Below, one piece after another: positions 62,756 through 64,000 of a DNA stretch of 64,000 nucleotides. The stretch covers positions 25,402 to 89,401 of the forward strand of contig NZ_MOBX01000001.1 in the NCBI RefSeq assembly GCF_003732425.1, in the 5' to 3' direction. The notes beneath the pieces are model-generated. The model was not told the DNA's origin. It ran no database searches and saw only the letters and a list, made by a program, of their open reading frames with translations. The translations under genes and the position numbers were made by a program. Source of the DNA: Pseudomonas fluorescens. Lineage in GTDB: Bacteria; Pseudomonadota; Gammaproteobacteria; Pseudomonadales; Pseudomonadaceae. Position 1 is the stretch's first letter, and each line of letters starts with the position of its first letter.

Positions 62756-63530
62756 ACCAGTAGTTTTCTACGGCCACCTGGCCCGGCCGGCGGGTGAGGC
62801 TGAGGCTCATGTGCCGTTTTTTCAGCAACGCACGAGTGTCGTCGATCATCTGCGGATTGCCGCACAACATGACCCGCGAATGTTCAGGCGATAACTCCAC
62901 GCCCGCGGCCCTCTCCAGCTCACCGTTTTCGATCAGTGTAGTGATGCGACCGTTCAACGCGCCGGGGTGGGCTTCACGGGTGACTGTCGGGATGAAACGC
63001 AACTTGTGTGCGTGTTCACTCAGATACTCACGTTGCGCCAGCCCGCCAATCAGCTCCTGATACGCGAGCTCCCGCGCTTCGCGCACGCTGTACACCAGAA
63101 TGATCCGTTCGAATTTTTCCCAGACCTCGAAGTCCTGCAGGATCGACAGAAAAGGCGCCACCCCGGTACCGGTGGATAACAGCCACAGATCACGGCCGTC
63201 GACGAAACGATCAAGGGTCAGATAGCCGAACGCCTGGCGATCCACCAGCAAGGTATCGCCGATCTGCAGTCGGCTCAGCTCGCTGGTGAACTCGCCACCC
63301 GGCACCACGATGGAGAAGAACTCCAGAAACTCGTCAAAGGGTGACGAAACCATAGAATAGGCGCGCCACACGGTGCTGCCGTCGGCCTTGGTCACGCCGA
63401 GCCGGGCGAATTGCCCTGCCCGGAAACGAAAACCGGCATCACGACTGGTGCGCAAGGTGAACAGGCTCGGGGTCAAGGGCTGCACGTCGAGCAAGGTCTG
63501 AGCGGTAAACTTCTCTGCACTGGCGGTCAT
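62754..63530 (-). CDS. fpr: Ferredoxin-NADP reductase
   Basis: 258 residues. FAD-binding segment RAYSMVSSP, NADP-binding GTGVAPFLSIL and CGNPQMIDD, and the FprB-like C-terminal aromatic tail ENYW. It transfers electrons between NADPH and ferredoxin/flavodoxin and contributes to oxidative-stress defence. Start ATG 63530 behind GGAGT. The 305 bases upstream contain the promoter of the next gene. Confidence 0.95.
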   Translation of the reverse strand: MTASAEKFTAQTLLDVQPLTPSLFTLRTSRDAGFRFRAGQFARLGVTKADGSTVWRAYSMVSSPFDEFLEFFSIVVPGGEFTSELSRLQIGDTLLVDRQAFGYLTLDRFVDGRDLWLLSTGTGVAPFLSILQDFEVWEKFERIILVYSVREARELAYQELIGGLAQREYLSEHAHKLRFIPTVTREAHPGALNGRITTLIENGELERAAGVELSPEHSRVMLCGNPQMIDDTRALLKKRHMSLSLTRRPGQVAVENYW

Positions 63531-63753
63531 GGGGCACTCCGTTGAACGATTAACAGCAGTGTCCCGCAAACCTGCACGCTTAAACACTGATGATTGGTAA
63601 TGGCTTTCATCAACGCACGCTGCGATAAAAATCACCCTCATTTAAAGCGTACAAAGCACAGCCAAACTAAGCTTCAGGATGGTAACGTTATCACTTAGAT
63701 GCCCTTATATCCTCATCATCGACTGTCGAGAGTAAAAAAAAATCAGCGTTTTC

Positions 63754-63769
63754 GTAGGAAACGTCCTAC
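63754..63769. promoter_or_regulatory. palindrome overlapping the -10 of the LuxR-solo promoter
   Basis: GTAGGA-AACG-TCCTAC is a perfect 6-bp dyad with 4-base spacer. The -10-like TACAAT (63767-63772) overlaps its right arm, a classical repressor position. The -35 is not recognisable, which would fit an activator-dependent promoter. Confidence 0.5.
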
Positions 63770-63835
63770 AATCCGACGCGTGCCGGATTTTTGGATCCAT
63801 TCGGCAGACCCGGCAATAGCAATGGAGAGTTTGTA

Positions 63836-64000
63836 ATGGAAACATGGAAGGAGTCACAGTTGAAGCAACTGACTTTCGCCAAGGGAATAGATTCGGCCTA
63901 TCCGATCTTACTGAGATTTGCCGAGAATCTCGGGTTTAACTTTTGCGAAATTTCAGTCACTTCACCCCGCCGGGAGATTCATCTTAACAACCAGCAAATC
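63836..64000 (+). CDS. LuxR-family solo receptor (PpoR-like), 5' part, cut by window edge
   Basis: 55 codons read open to the edge from ATG 63836 behind GGAGAG. The translated start METWKESQLKQLTFAKGIDS is like the autoinducer-binding N-terminus of PpoR-type LuxR solos. From memory P. putida ppoR lies beside fpr and mscL, as here. No luxI-type gene is in the window, but the C-terminal DNA-binding domain is not seen. The region is AT-rich compared with its neighbours. Confidence 0.75.
   Translation, partial: METWKESQLKQLTFAKGIDSAYPILLRFAENLGFNFCEISVTSPRREIHLNNQQI

Overview
The window is a stretch of core chromosome from a Pseudomonas of the P. fluorescens group. The evidence is the gene content and order (clpB-pgeF-rluD / bamD / pilSR / thiO / minor pilins / ispH-fkpB-lspA-ileS-ribF / murJ / rpsT / proB-obg-rpmA-rplU / ispB ... 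gdhA ... ettA, morA, glyA ... cobW-ybdD-cstA, PilZ, radA, ankB-katB, mscL, fpr), which from memory follows the P. aeruginosa PA4542-PA4615 block. High-GC codon use and many REP-type intergenic repeats typical of fluorescent pseudomonads agree with this. No prophage, integrase, plasmid backbone, CRISPR array or intact insertion sequence was seen.

Layout. 1-250: two tRNA genes (Pro, cut by the left edge; Asn) with a strong promoter. 380-5980: clpB with a heat-shock type promoter, the pgeF-rluD pair and the divergent outer-membrane assembly lipoprotein gene bamD. 6100-16840: type IV pilus block, with the PilS/PilR two-component system, thiO, a minor-pilin operon (fimU-like, pilV, pilW, pilX, pilY1, pilE) and a divergent fimT-like gene. 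16811-24292: isoprenoid, lipoprotein-processing, tRNA-charging, flavin and lipid II flippase genes. 24463-30046: ribosomal proteins S20, L21 and L27, Obg GTPase, ProB, CreA-like protein and polyprenyl diphosphate synthase. 30194-41987: mostly small conserved or unknown genes, including an iron-box-preceded gene, a 609-residue lipoprotein I do not recognise, a LonH-like protease and a DUF4105 protein. 41984-51115: gdhA, ettA, a MITE-like element, a MorA-type c-di-GMP enzyme and glyA. 51452-54283: an anion/cation symporter with two FCD-type GntR regulators, the most accessory-looking gene group. 54400-58345: cobW, ybdD, cstA and a PilZ gene. 58462-64000: radA, ankB-katB, mscL, fpr and the first 55 codons of a LuxR-type solo receptor gene that runs off the right edge.

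Themes. Surface behaviour is represented by pilus assembly and regulation, MorA and PilZ. Oxidative stress is represented by KatB/AnkB, Fpr and RadA. Pyruvate/peptide carbon uptake (CstA) and dicarboxylate-type uptake form a third theme. At least 18 REP/BIME-like repeats in three sequence families separate transcription units.

I did not find a clearly new multi-gene system. The observations most worth following are a Fur-box-preceded small gene, an orphan strong terminator that may end a small RNA, a palindromic mobile element, a mosaic low-GC patch inside katB, the symporter/two-regulator insert, the unknown large lipoprotein, and the palindrome overlapping the promoter of the LuxR solo.
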